Notes under the pieces: model-generated
Seen by the model: the letters and a program-made list of their open reading frames with translations, nothing else
Databases searched by the model: none
What the model was told of the DNA's origin: nothing
Part shown: positions 25,793 through 35,396 of the stretch, piece by piece
Numbering within the stretch: position 1 is the stretch's first letter
Layout: each line of letters opens with the position of its first letter
Assembly: GCF_036173065.1 (NCBI RefSeq)
Contig: NZ_CP108041.1
Coordinates: 1,116,001-1,180,000 of the forward strand
Reading direction: 5' to 3'
DNA from: Rhodococcus sp. NBC_00297
GTDB lineage: Bacteria; Actinomycetota; Actinomycetes; Mycobacteriales; Mycobacteriaceae
Length of the DNA: 64,000 nt
Made by a program: the position numbers and the translations under genes

Positions 25793-27045
25793 GCCGTGAC
25801 GCGGTACTTGACGAAGGCCGGGATGGCGAGGGCCGCGATCATCACGCCGACGATGACCAGCACCCCGCCGCCCGCCGCCGCGGCCGCGGTACCCACCATG
25901 AAGGCGGCCGCGCCGTGCAGGACGTCGCCCACCCGCGGGCCGCCCGCGACCACCACGATGAAGACTCCCTGCAACCTGCCACGCATGTCGTCGGTGGCCA
26001 CGGACTGCAGCATCGAACTCCGGAACGCGGCGGAGATCATGTCGGCGCCGCCGCCGATCGCCAGGAAGCCCAGCGCCAGGTACAGCGCCCACCCGCGCTC
26101 CCCGACCGTCGCGAGCGCCACCGAGACACCGAACCCGATCATCGCGCCGCCCCACACCACGATGCACGCGATCACCGCGACACCCTGACGCTGCACGCGT
26201 GGCAACCACCCCGAGAAGATTCCGCCCAGCACCGCGCCCGCCGACAGCGACGCGAACAACAGTCCGAGGACGAGTCCACCCTCGGCCGGGTCACCGAACG
26301 TCTCGGTGGCCACCTCGGGGAACAGTGCGCGCGGCATCCCGAACACCATCGCGATGATGTCCACGACGAACGAGGCGAGCAGCACCTTCTGCGTCGCCAG
26401 GTAGGCGAACCCCTGGAACACCTCGCGCAGACCCGCGCGTCGGGACTCCCCCGTCGGCGGAATCTTCGGCAGTCGCGCGACTGCCCACAGGGTCACCGAC
26501 AGCGCAATGGTGTCGAGCAGGTACAGCGTCGGCAGCCCGAACGCCGGAATCAACGCACCGGCCAGCATCGGGCCCGCGATGGCACCGAAGTTGAACACCG
26601 TCATGTTGAGTGAGTTGGCAGCGGGCAACTGCCGCAACGGAATCAGGCGCGGGATGATGGCGCTGCGCGTGGGTTGGTTCACCGCGAAGAAGCCCTGCTG
26701 CACGGCGAGCAGCACCAACACGATCCACACGTTGTTCAGCCCCAGGTGCGCCTGCAGCCACAGCATGAACGACGTCGCGCCGATCCCCACCGTGGTGATC
26801 ATCAGCAGGGTGCGCCGATCCATCACGTCGGCCAACGCCCCGCCCCACAGCCCGAACACGACCAGCGGAACCAACGCGAAAGCACCCGCGAGTCCTACGT
26901 ACGCCGAGCTCGACGTGATCTGGAAGATCTGTTGCGGCACAGCGACGACCGAGAGCTGGGCGCCGATGACCGTGACGACGCCCGACGCCCACAGGCGTCG
27001 ATAATCGGGATTCTGGAGAGGAGTGGTGTCGGCGAGAAGTCTCAC
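25783..27045 (-). CDS. MFS exporter (enterobactin-exporter-like, MFS_3)
   Basis: A 420-residue 12-helix transporter: NPDYRRLWASGVVTVIGAQL at the start, ALADVMDRRTLLMITTVGIGA in the loop after helix 2, and QPTRSAIIPRLIPLRQLPAANSL, all typical of the EntS-like drug or siderophore exporters. GTG 27045 overlaps the pdxH stop codon (GTGA), so it is probably co-translated with pdxH. A second, similar MFS protein is encoded at 35393-36682. Substrate unknown. Confidence 0.85.
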   Translation of the reverse strand: MRLLADTTPLQNPDYRRLWASGVVTVIGAQLSVVAVPQQIFQITSSSAYVGLAGAFALVPLVVFGLWGGALADVMDRRTLLMITTVGIGATSFMLWLQAHLGLNNVWIVLVLLAVQQGFFAVNQPTRSAIIPRLIPLRQLPAANSLNMTVFNFGAIAGPMLAGALIPAFGLPTLYLLDTIALSVTLWAVARLPKIPPTGESRRAGLREVFQGFAYLATQKVLLASFVVDIIAMVFGMPRALFPEVATETFGDPAEGGLVLGLLFASLSAGAVLGGIFSGWLPRVQRQGVAVIACIVVWGGAMIGFGVSVALATVGERGWALYLALGFLAIGGGADMISAAFRSSMLQSVATDDMRGRLQGVFIVVVAGGPRVGDVLHGAAAFMVGTAAAAAGGGVLVIVGVMIAALAIPAFVKYRVTAHT

Positions 27046-27680
27046 GGTTGCAGACGTTCGACGCCGGACGCCGTGACCACCAGCCTGTTGTGCAGACGGT
27101 TGTTCCGGCCCTGCCAGAACTCCACGGACTCGGGCGCGATGCGGAGGCCGCCCCAGTTCGGGGGCACCGGCACATCCTGGTTCTCGAACCTGTCGGTCAC
27201 GTCGACGAGGTGCCGTTCCAGGTCCTGACGCGATCCGATGGGGCTCGACTGCTGCGACGCCCACGCACCGAGCTGCGACCCCCGCGGCCGGGTGGCCCAG
27301 TAGGCAGCCGTCTCGTCGGCGCTCACCCGCGTGACCGGTCCGCGCACCGTGAGCTGGCGCTGGATGCCGATCCACGGGAACGTCGCCGATGCGAAGGGCG
27401 TCGACTCGAGATGGCGGGCCTTCGCGGATCCGTAGTTGGTGTAGAAGACGACGCCCGACTCCGACAACTCCTTGCACAGCACCGTGCGCGTCGCCGGTCG
27501 GCCGTCCGCGTCCACCGTCGCGAGTGTGATGGCATTCGGCTCCGGCAGACGCGCGTCGATCGCCTGCTGCAACCACACACGGGCGAGCGCGAGCCAGCCG
27601 CCGGCGAGGTCGCTCTCCTCGAGATCGTCGTCCCCGCCATACGCCACCCGCATATCCGCCAGGTCGATGTTCTCGCTCAC
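27042..27680 (-). CDS. pdxH: Pyridoxamine 5'-phosphate oxidase
   Basis: A 212-residue FMN-dependent oxidase converting pyridoxamine- or pyridoxine-phosphate to pyridoxal-5-phosphate. Markers are AITLATVDADGRPATRTVLCK, VFYTNYGSAKARHLESTPFAS, SQLGAWASQQSSPI and the C-terminal EFWQGRNNRLHNR...VERLQP that binds PLP. Length is normal. TAGCGT ends seven bases before GTG 27680, so the mRNA is probably leaderless. It overlaps the downstream MFS gene by four bases. Confidence 0.94.
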   Translation of the reverse strand: MSENIDLADMRVAYGGDDDLEESDLAGGWLALARVWLQQAIDARLPEPNAITLATVDADGRPATRTVLCKELSESGVVFYTNYGSAKARHLESTPFASATFPWIGIQRQLTVRGPVTRVSADETAAYWATRPRGSQLGAWASQQSSPIGSRQDLERHLVDVTDRFENQDVPVPPNWGGLRIAPESVEFWQGRNNRLHNRLVVTASGVERLQP

Positions 27681-27796
27681 CGCGCAGACGCTACTCCCGG
27701 AGTACGGTGCGGCCCGCGCTACCCACTAGGGTGCGGTGAGGTGCAGGTCCACGCATGAAAGCGGGGTCCGCGGACACAGGAGAACGAGGGATCTTC

Positions 27797-28918
27797 ATGG
27801 CCCAGGAAACAGTGGTACCGGAGGGCTTCGTCGCCGGACTCGAGGGCGTCGTCGCCTTCACCACCGACATCGCCGAACCCGACAAGGACGGCGGCGCACT
27901 GCGCTACCGCGGCGTCGACATCGAGGACCTCGTCGGCAAGGGCGTCACCTTCGGCAACGTGTGGGCACTGCTCGTCGACGGACGCTTCGGCCCCGGACTA
28001 CCGCCCGCCGAACCCTTCCCCCTCCCCATCCACACCGGCGACGTCCGCGTCGACGTCCAAGCCGGACTCGCGATGCTCGCACCGATCTGGGGGTACGAGC
28101 CGCTCCTCGACATCGACGACGACACCGCCCGCGAACACCTCGCCCGCGCCTCCGTCATGGCGCTGTCCTACGTCGCCCAGTCCGCGCGGGGCATCTACCA
28201 GCCGGCCGTGCCGCAGACGCGAATCGACCAGTGCTCCACCGTCACAGAACGATTCATGACTCGGTGGAAGGGCGACCCCGATCCCGCCCACACCGAGGCC
28301 ATCGACGCCTACTGGGTCTCCGCCGCCGAGCACGGCATGAACGCCTCCACCTTCACCGCCCGCGTCATCGCCTCCACCGGAGCCGACGTCGCCGCCGCCC
28401 TCTCCGGAGCCATCGGCGCCATGTCCGGACCGCTCCACGGCGGCGCCCCCGCCCGCGTGCTCCCCATGATCGAGGAGGTCGAGAAGTCCGACGACGCACG
28501 GGCACTGGTCAAGGGCATCCTCGACCGGAAAGAGAAGCTCATGGGCTTCGGGCACCGCGTCTACCGCGCCGAGGACCCCCGCGCCCGCGTCCTCCGCGCC
28601 ACCGCGCAGCGCCTGAACGCACCCCGCTTCGAGGTCGCCGCCGCCCTCGAACAGGCCGCACTCGCCGAACTGCGCGAACGCCGCCCCGACCGCGCCATCG
28701 AGACCAACGTCGAATTCTGGGCCGCCGTCATCCTCGACTTCGCCGAAGTACCCGCGCACATGATGCCCGCCATGTTCACCTGCGGCCGCACCGCCGGCTG
28801 GTGCGCCCACATCCTCGAACAGAAACGCCTCGGCAAGCTCGTGCGCCCCGCCGCCATCTACACCGGTCCCGCACCGCGCTCCCCCGAGAGCGTCGAGGGG
28901 TGGGGCACCATCGCGTGA
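27797..28918 (+). CDS. citA: Citrate synthase 2 (CitA-like)
   Basis: A 373-residue citrate synthase, the same length as mycobacterial CitA (Rv0889c), lacking the N-terminal domain of GltA. The substrate histidines are in GPLHGGAPARVLPM and MGFGHRVYRAEDPRA. The third catalytic position reads TNVEFWAAVILDFAEVP, Glu where GltA has Asp in NVDFYTG. It may make citrate or methylcitrate. ATG 27797 was chosen because it begins the conserved MAQETVVPEGFVAGLEGVVA; an in-frame ATG lies at 27755. A strong hairpin follows the gene. Confidence 0.9.
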   Translation: MAQETVVPEGFVAGLEGVVAFTTDIAEPDKDGGALRYRGVDIEDLVGKGVTFGNVWALLVDGRFGPGLPPAEPFPLPIHTGDVRVDVQAGLAMLAPIWGYEPLLDIDDDTAREHLARASVMALSYVAQSARGIYQPAVPQTRIDQCSTVTERFMTRWKGDPDPAHTEAIDAYWVSAAEHGMNASTFTARVIASTGADVAAALSGAIGAMSGPLHGGAPARVLPMIEEVEKSDDARALVKGILDRKEKLMGFGHRVYRAEDPRARVLRATAQRLNAPRFEVAAALEQAALAELRERRPDRAIETNVEFWAAVILDFAEVPAHMMPAMFTCGRTAGWCAHILEQKRLGKLVRPAAIYTGPAPRSPESVEGWGTIA

Positions 28919-28956
28919 GGTACGCGGGGTGCCCGGGTTTCCGCCGCGCGCACCGA

Positions 28957-28996
28957 TTCGTGTGGCGCACCCCCCATCGGGAGTGCGCCACACGAA
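28957..28996. terminator. 14-bp perfect hairpin between citA and the AbiEi-like gene
   Basis: TTCGTGTGGCGCAC (28957-28970) pairs exactly with 28983-28996 around a 12-base loop. It sits between convergent stop codons at 28918 and 29007, as expected of a bidirectional terminator, though neither side has a T tract. Confidence 0.6.
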
Positions 28997-29006
28997 CAGC
29001 GGTGCA

Positions 29007-30077
29007 TCAACGACGACCAGTACACGGCGTGGGCATCGTCGCCGCAATGTCGAAGGCCCGGCGCAGCCGACGCCCGACGACGTCAGGCGTCGCCAACTCG
29101 GACCACACCCAGCGCACCACCATCCACCCGTACGACCGGAACTCGTCTTCCCGTCGCTTCTCCGCGAAAGCGACCCGACTCGGACTGCTGCCCATCGGAA
29201 CCAGCGACGAGTACTTCACGAAGCCGTCGAATTCCCCGATCACTCCCTGCCGGTCGAACAGGAAGTCCGGACGTCCGATGAGCCGCCCCGCGGGATCGAG
29301 CACCGGGATCTGCAACTCCGGAGCAGGCATATCGAGGGCTCTCAGCATCACCCGACTCCTGGATTCGCCGACACTCTCGCTCCGTGGGTCGAGGAAGTCG
29401 ACGACCCGGCGCGCGGAAGTCCCACCACGGGTAGGAGCCGAGTCCAGGCACGCGCGGATCGCCTCGATACTCGTCGACCCCGAGTTCAGCGCGGAGTCCC
29501 CCACGCAGACCGCCGCCTCGAAGTCGAGAGTGCGGCTGAGGTCGGCGATGGTTCGAGCGGCGCTCGTCACCTGGAGACCGTCGACAGACACCACGTCGTC
29601 GGCTGGGAGCGGCCCGACGTGCACATGCCTCCGCGTGGTGATCCTGCCGCCCGCCGCACGATCGACCGTCACGTGCACCAGCGTCAGATCGGGCTCCCAC
29701 AGGGAGAAGCCGTGCACGAGAGCAGCCGACTGGTGGCTGACGACACCGGCCGACACCGAGGCCGCACGAACACTGTGCAGATGTCGGACGTCGGCAGGCG
29801 AGCCCTCGAGAACTGAGCGCGCGACATACACGCCCGGTCGCACCGTGGCCAGGACGCCGCGTGCAACAGCACGCCGGATCTGGTTGTCGGTCATACCGCA
29901 CGCGAGCAACCGGGCACGCGTCCATGTCTCCTCGCCGAAGTTCACCCGTCGAGCGTGACCGGTGAACCCGGCACGGTCCACGACCACGTCGGGCCCGGGG
30001 ACGGCGCTCCACAGTTCGCGTGATGCTCTTGACATCGGGGGTGCACGTGACCGAACGGGGTGCACGACCCCTGTCAC
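29007..30077 (-). CDS. AbiEi-like antitoxin-domain / PD-(D/E)XK nuclease-like protein
   Basis: A 356-residue protein. The N-terminal part has a winged-helix region (TRARLLACGMTDNQIRRAVA, ATVRPGVYVAR) and the AbiEi-type LHSVRAASVSAGVVSHQSAALVHGF. The C-terminal part resembles a DUF559/Vsr-type nuclease fold: a Glu in SVGESRSRVMLRAL, GRPDFLFDRQGVIGEFDGFVKY and YGWMVVRWVWSEL. GTG 30077 has GGTAAT six bases upstream (leaderless); ATG 30035 is the alternative. No AbiEii toxin gene is near. Such solitary proteins are common in Rhodococcus and relatives; function unknown. Confidence 0.75.
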   Translation of the reverse strand: MTGVVHPVRSRAPPMSRASRELWSAVPGPDVVVDRAGFTGHARRVNFGEETWTRARLLACGMTDNQIRRAVARGVLATVRPGVYVARSVLEGSPADVRHLHSVRAASVSAGVVSHQSAALVHGFSLWEPDLTLVHVTVDRAAGGRITTRRHVHVGPLPADDVVSVDGLQVTSAARTIADLSRTLDFEAAVCVGDSALNSGSTSIEAIRACLDSAPTRGGTSARRVVDFLDPRSESVGESRSRVMLRALDMPAPELQIPVLDPAGRLIGRPDFLFDRQGVIGEFDGFVKYSSLVPMGSSPSRVAFAEKRREDEFRSYGWMVVRWVWSELATPDVVGRRLRRAFDIAATMPTPCTGRR

Positions 30078-30123
30078 GGCTGCATTACCCTGATCTCGCC
30101 GGTACCGCCCACACCGAAACTAA

Positions 30124-31260
<1,137 letters not shown>

Positions 31261-31273
31261 GAGAGTGCGTGTC

Positions 31274-31311
31274 CCCCCGACTGCTGCACTGTGGTGCATT
31301 ACAGTCGGGGG
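31274..31311 (+). terminator. Nested hairpin after serC
   Basis: CCCCCGACTG (31274-31283) pairs with CAGTCGGGGG (31302-31311), and inside it TGCAC (31285-31289) pairs with GTGCA (31294-31298). Together they make one long, nearly continuous stem. It starts 14 bases after the serC stop and ends 76 bases before sepH. It has no T tract; termination or attenuation into sepH are both possible. Confidence 0.6.
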
Positions 31312-31387
31312 AGGCACCGAACCCGGCCCCGTGCTCGGACAGCGAGCAGCCGAGGGGCAGGGGCCGTCGCGACGCAAAGGAGTGATC

Positions 31388-32248
31388 GTGCGAGAGATCC
31401 ACGTGATCGGCCTGGCGTCGGACGGCAAGCACATCGTCTGTGCCGATTCCTCCGGTGAGAAGTTCCGTCTGCCGGCCGACGAGAAGTTGCGTGCCGCCGC
31501 CCGTGGTGACGCCGCGCGACTCGGACAGATCGAGATCGAGATGGATTCTCTGATGCGACCGCGCGAGATCCAGGCGCGCATCCGGTCCGGCGCCTCCATC
31601 GAGCAGGTGGCCAAGGAGTCGGGTATGCCGGCGAGCAAGGTGGAGCGCTACGCGCACCCGGTTCTACTGGAACGCTCCCGCGCCGCCGAACTCGCCCAGC
31701 TGGGCCACCCCCTGCGTGCCGACGGGCCCGCCGTGCTCACCCTCGTGGAGATCGTGGGACTCGCGTTCCGCGGCCGCGGGCATTCGATGGACCAGGCCGA
31801 GTGGGACGCGTGGCGCGACGAGGACAATCACTGGATCGCTCAGCTGACGTGGCCCGCGGGACGCACCACCAACACCGCGCACTGGCGTTTCCAGCCGGAT
31901 GCCCACGGCGGCAGTGTCACGCCCCTCGACGACGCGGCGTCCGAGCTGATAGACCCCGACTTCGGCCGCCAGCTCCGAGGGCTGGCCCCCGTCGTCGCCG
32001 CCGAGGAGGACTCGCCGTCCCAGCAGACCCTCGACGACTACTACGGGGTCGACGCGGACTCGGACACGGAGACCACGGCGGAGCAGCCCGAACCCGCGGA
32101 GACACCCGCAGTGCAGGCCGAGCCCGAGCCCGAACCGACGCAACCCAAGCCGGCGCCGGGCCATGCGAACGCGAAGGACAAACGGGGAAAGCCGGCCATG
32201 CCGTCGTGGGAGGATGTCTTGCTGGGAGTGCGCAGCAACGGCCGCTGA
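31388..32248 (+). CDS. sepH: Cell-division protein SepH
   Basis: A 286-residue protein. The N-terminal DUF3071 domain begins REIHVIGLASDGKHIVCADS and contains a helix-turn-helix-like segment (RPREIQARIRSGASIEQVAKESGMPASKVERYAHPVLLERSRAAE; positions about 57-100). The C-terminal third is acidic and Pro/Glu-rich, likely disordered, ending PAMPSWEDVLLGVRSN. SepH binds FtsZ and promotes septum formation in Streptomyces and mycobacteria (Rv0883c is the counterpart, also next to serC). AAAGGAG precedes GTG 31388. Confidence 0.9.
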   Translation: MREIHVIGLASDGKHIVCADSSGEKFRLPADEKLRAAARGDAARLGQIEIEMDSLMRPREIQARIRSGASIEQVAKESGMPASKVERYAHPVLLERSRAAELAQLGHPLRADGPAVLTLVEIVGLAFRGRGHSMDQAEWDAWRDEDNHWIAQLTWPAGRTTNTAHWRFQPDAHGGSVTPLDDAASELIDPDFGRQLRGLAPVVAAEEDSPSQQTLDDYYGVDADSDTETTAEQPEPAETPAVQAEPEPEPTQPKPAPGHANAKDKRGKPAMPSWEDVLLGVRSNGR

Positions 32249-32330
32249 GCCGAGCAGTGTTCACGGCAGAGCGATCTTCACGGCCGAGAAAGTGACCGTC
32301 TGAGACCGGACGACGACAAGGGGGCGCCCG

Positions 32331-33047
32331 GTGGGGCTGGGAACAGCAGCGTTGTGGTTCGTCGACGCACCTGATCCGATCGCGGTACTGCGGTCCGGAG
32401 TGCAGTCCGACACCGATGCGGCCGCGGCCGTCGCACGGAAGCTCCACCCCGGTCTCGAGCCCACCCTCGTCGGCATGGCTCCCCTGACGGCGTTCGCCGT
32501 GGCGTCGGAGCCGAACCGCGTGCTGGTCGGCTGCTACCCGGGTATCACCGTCGTCTGCGCGTCCGAGCCCGCCGCGGTGCGCCCGTCGACTCTCGAGGAG
32601 TCGTGGACGTCGTTGCTGCCGTCCACGCACACCTTTCTCGTCGCCTCCGAACGCGAGCACGCGTGGGGCGCCTTCGCGCAATGGGACTCCGGCACCCTGA
32701 AGCGCTCGTTCAGCGCCGGCCCCACCTACATCCACGAAGACGAGGGTCTTCCCTTCCCGTGGGAACGGCCCTTCTGGTCGGGCGACCATCCGCTGCAGTT
32801 CGACGGCGAGAAGTTTCCCGATCCCCAGGCGCTGCCGTTCCACCCCCAGGAGTTCGCCGACGCGGCGAGCGCCCACTGGCTCGGCGTCCGCATGATCGGC
32901 GGTGCCCGCGACGGGGACACCGACCCCGGGTCGGTGCTGTTGTGCGACTTCGCGATGCGCGATCCGGCGGCGACCCCTCCGCCCGAACCGCCGCGACCGG
33001 AGACTCCGGAGCCGCAGCGCAAGCGCGGCCTGTTCCGGCGCCGCTAG
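32331..33047 (+). CDS. DUF6928-like conserved protein
   Basis: A 238-residue cytoplasmic protein beginning MGLGTAALWFVDAPDPIAVL. It has no signal peptide or membrane helix, a conserved ESWTSLLPSTHTFLVASERE and WGAFAQWDSGTLKRSFS, and a C-terminal Pro-rich tail ending in basic residues (RKRGLFRRR). I assign it to DUF6928 by memory of related actinobacterial proteins; function unknown. AAGGGGG precedes GTG 32331. It follows sepH on the same strand after 82 bases and is convergent with the DUF2537 gene. Confidence 0.7.
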   Translation: MGLGTAALWFVDAPDPIAVLRSGVQSDTDAAAAVARKLHPGLEPTLVGMAPLTAFAVASEPNRVLVGCYPGITVVCASEPAAVRPSTLEESWTSLLPSTHTFLVASEREHAWGAFAQWDSGTLKRSFSAGPTYIHEDEGLPFPWERPFWSGDHPLQFDGEKFPDPQALPFHPQEFADAASAHWLGVRMIGGARDGDTDPGSVLLCDFAMRDPAATPPPEPPRPETPEPQRKRGLFRRR

Positions 33048-33319
33048 ACCGACGCGTCGACGGCGAACGCCAGCACACCCACGGCCGCGCCGGCGGCGAT
33101 GCCCGGAACGATGAAGCGCCACACCGGATCTGCACGCCGGCGGGCGACCGACGGCGCAGCGCCGCCCACCATCACGGCCATCACCAGGACAGCGAAGAGG
33201 CTGCTGACCCGGAGCAGGGTGAGGCCCAGCGTGATCACCGCGGCGGCGGTGACGAGTGCCACGGCGACGGCACACGCGATTCCCGGGCCCCACGGTGTCG
33301 GTTCGTCCGGATCCCTCAT
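33044..33319 (-). CDS. DUF2537 membrane protein
   Basis: A 91-residue protein with three or so membrane helices: ACAVAVALVTAAAVITLGLTLL, LFAVLVMAVMVGGAA and FIVPGIAAGAAVGVLAFAV. Size and place match Rv0882 (DUF2537), which follows the TrmH-type methylase gene in M. tuberculosis. The ATG overlaps the methylase stop in an ATGA, so the two are coupled. Its own stop overlaps the convergent DUF6928 gene by four bases. Function unknown. Confidence 0.78.
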   Translation of the reverse strand: MRDPDEPTPWGPGIACAVAVALVTAAAVITLGLTLLRVSSLFAVLVMAVMVGGAAPSVARRRADPVWRFIVPGIAAGAAVGVLAFAVDASV

Positions 33320-34119
33320 CCCGTGCGCACCCGCTCGTAGAACGCCATGGCGGCCGCGGTGGCGACGTTGAGCGAGTCGGTGCCCGGTGCCATCGGGATC
33401 CGCGCCCGGACGTCGGTGGCGCGCATCGCGTGTTCGGTGAGTCCGGGCCCCTCGGCGCCGAGCAGGAGCGCGACCTTCTCCCCCGTCATCGCCTCGGCCA
33501 GCGGAACGGCGGTGGGATTCGGAGTCAGCGAGACGAGCTGGAACCCGTTGTCGCGCAGCACGGACAGCCCGCGCGGCCAGTCGGGGACCGTGGCGAACGG
33601 CACGCGCAGCAGGTGGCCCATAGAGACACGCACCGACCGTCGGTACAGCGGGTCGGCGCAGGCGCCGCCGAAGAGGACGGCGTCGGCACCGAGGCCGGCG
33701 GCATTGCGGAACATCGAGCCGAGGTTCTCGTGGTCGTTGACGCCTTCGAGAATCGCCACCGTCCGCGCGTCGGCGACGACGTCCGCGAGGTCCAGCGGTG
33801 CGGGGCGCCGGGCGGCCGCGAGCACCCCGCGGTTGAGGTGGAACCCGACGGCCTCCGCCATGACGTCCGCCGTGGTGCGGTAGAACGGCACGTCGACGTC
33901 CACGAGATCGTCCGCGAGCTCACCGAGCCGCCGCTCGACGCCCAGCAGCGAGAGGGGCTCGAAACGTGACGCGACGAGGCGCTGGACCACCAGAACACCC
34001 TCCGCGATCACCAGCCCCTTGCCCTCGGGCAGGTCGGGACGACGGTCCGAGGAGTTGAGGTCCCGGAAGTCGTCGAGGCGAGGATCGGCTGGGTCGGTGA
34101 TGTCGACGACGTGTACCAC
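33316..34119 (-). CDS. TrmH/SpoU-family RNA 2'-O-methyltransferase
   Basis: A 267-residue knotted methyltransferase. The N-terminal substrate-binding part contains GLVIAEGVLVVQRLVASRFEP. The catalytic domain has motif 1 ILEGVNDHENLGSMFRNAAGLG, motif 2 VALLLGAEGPGL and motif 3 IPMAPGTDSLNVATAAAMAFYE, which form the SAM-binding knot. It matches Rv0881 of M. tuberculosis. The target nucleotide (rRNA or tRNA) is not evident. GTG 34119 is divergent from the Eis-like gene. Confidence 0.91.
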   Translation of the reverse strand: MVHVVDITDPADPRLDDFRDLNSSDRRPDLPEGKGLVIAEGVLVVQRLVASRFEPLSLLGVERRLGELADDLVDVDVPFYRTTADVMAEAVGFHLNRGVLAAARRPAPLDLADVVADARTVAILEGVNDHENLGSMFRNAAGLGADAVLFGGACADPLYRRSVRVSMGHLLRVPFATVPDWPRGLSVLRDNGFQLVSLTPNPTAVPLAEAMTGEKVALLLGAEGPGLTEHAMRATDVRARIPMAPGTDSLNVATAAAMAFYERVRTG

Positions 34120-34181
34120 GGACCCATCTTCTCAGGACGTGTTCCGGCGGTGCATCGGCGCGGCCGATAAGGTCGTCTGCG

Positions 34182-35396
34182 ATGACTACCGACGACACGA
34201 TCACCATCCGTACCGCCACCGAGGACGACTGGGACGCCATCGCGCTCCTCGACGCCCACGCTTTCGGTGAGCACCAGAACAGCGAGGACATGGAGGAGAC
34301 CAAGATACTCACGGCCTCGTCCGAAATTTTCCTGGCGTGCGACGGTGACCTGCCGGTCGGTGTCACGATGCACTTCCCGATGGACGTCACCGTTCCCGGT
34401 GGCCGCACCCTGCCCGCGACGGGGGTGTCGTGGGTGTCGGTCGCTCCCACGCATCGCCGACGCGGCATCCTGCGCCGGATGTTCACCGCGCAGCACGAGC
34501 GCTTCGAGGAGGCGGGCAAGCCCCTGTCGGTGCTCACGGCGAGCGAGGCGACCATCTACGAGCGGTTCGGGTACGGCGCCGCCACGCAGGGTGTCAACTA
34601 CACCATCGACCGGCGCTTCACCGCGTTCCGCAAGGATCTGCCGCCGCCCCGGGGCGCCCGTCTGGTGACGTCCACGGAGGCTCGTGAACTGCTGCCGGAG
34701 ATCTACGGACGGTGGCAGCGACAGACCGCCGGCGCCCAGCCGATGCCCCAGACCCGGTGGCATCGCTTCTTCGCCGATCGCAAGAACTCCCGCGGTGGTT
34801 TCTCCAAGCTCTTCTTCATCGTCCACCCCGACGGATACATCGCGTTCCGCCGCGGCTACCGCGTCGGGACAGCGGGGGCGCAGGAGGCGCGCATCGTCGA
34901 CATCATCGCCGCGACGGACGAGGCACGCTCCGATCTCTGGCAGGTGATGTGCGGCATCGATCTCGTGGAGACGATCGAAGTGACGCTTCCCGTCGGGGAT
35001 CCGCTGCTGACACTGCTGACCGATCGTCGTGTTCCGCAGGTCACCGGCGTCAAGGACGGCCTGTGGGTGCGGTTGATGGACGTCCCGGCGGCGCTGTCGG
35101 CGCGGACGTACGCCATCGACACCGATCTCGTGATCGGCGTGGAGGATCCGTTCCTGCACGCCGGCGGCGCCTATCGCTTCGTCACCCGCGACGGGCACGC
35201 CGAGGTCACCCGCAGTGACGACGACCCCGACGTGACGGTGTCCTCGTCCGTCCTCGGCAGCCTCTACCTCGGCGCGCACCGCGCTCGCCAGTTCGCGGCC
35301 GCCGGCCGAGTGGCGTCGACGTCGGAGAAGGCGTTGCACGAGTTCGATCTGGCTTTCGGCACCCCGAGCCAGCCCCAGATCGGCTGGTTCTTCTAG
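34182..35396 (+). CDS. Eis-family GNAT N-acetyltransferase
   Basis: A 404-residue acetyltransferase of the Eis type: an N-terminal GNAT domain with the acetyl-CoA loop VSVAPTHRRRGILRRMF and SEATIYERFGYGAA, a second GNAT-like domain, and a C-terminal sterol-carrier-like domain. The C-terminal FF residue supplies the catalytic carboxylate in Eis proteins. Eis enzymes acetylate multiple amines of aminoglycosides and some peptides. TAAGGT lies eight bases before ATG 34182. Ortholog status to mycobacterial eis is uncertain, so no symbol is given. Confidence 0.88.
   Translation: MTTDDTITIRTATEDDWDAIALLDAHAFGEHQNSEDMEETKILTASSEIFLACDGDLPVGVTMHFPMDVTVPGGRTLPATGVSWVSVAPTHRRRGILRRMFTAQHERFEEAGKPLSVLTASEATIYERFGYGAATQGVNYTIDRRFTAFRKDLPPPRGARLVTSTEARELLPEIYGRWQRQTAGAQPMPQTRWHRFFADRKNSRGGFSKLFFIVHPDGYIAFRRGYRVGTAGAQEARIVDIIAATDEARSDLWQVMCGIDLVETIEVTLPVGDPLLTLLTDRRVPQVTGVKDGLWVRLMDVPAALSARTYAIDTDLVIGVEDPFLHAGGAYRFVTRDGHAEVTRSDDDPDVTVSSSVLGSLYLGAHRARQFAAAGRVASTSEKALHEFDLAFGTPSQPQIGWFF

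Noticed and set aside
27797-28918. Methylcitrate synthase PrpC
   Set aside because: Length and motifs fit mycobacterial CitA, and no prpD or methylcitrate lyase genes are adjacent, so PrpC was not assigned.
29007-30077. Complete AbiE toxin-antitoxin system
   Set aside because: Only an AbiEi-like protein is present; the neighbours are citA and serC, and no AbiEii nucleotidyltransferase is found.
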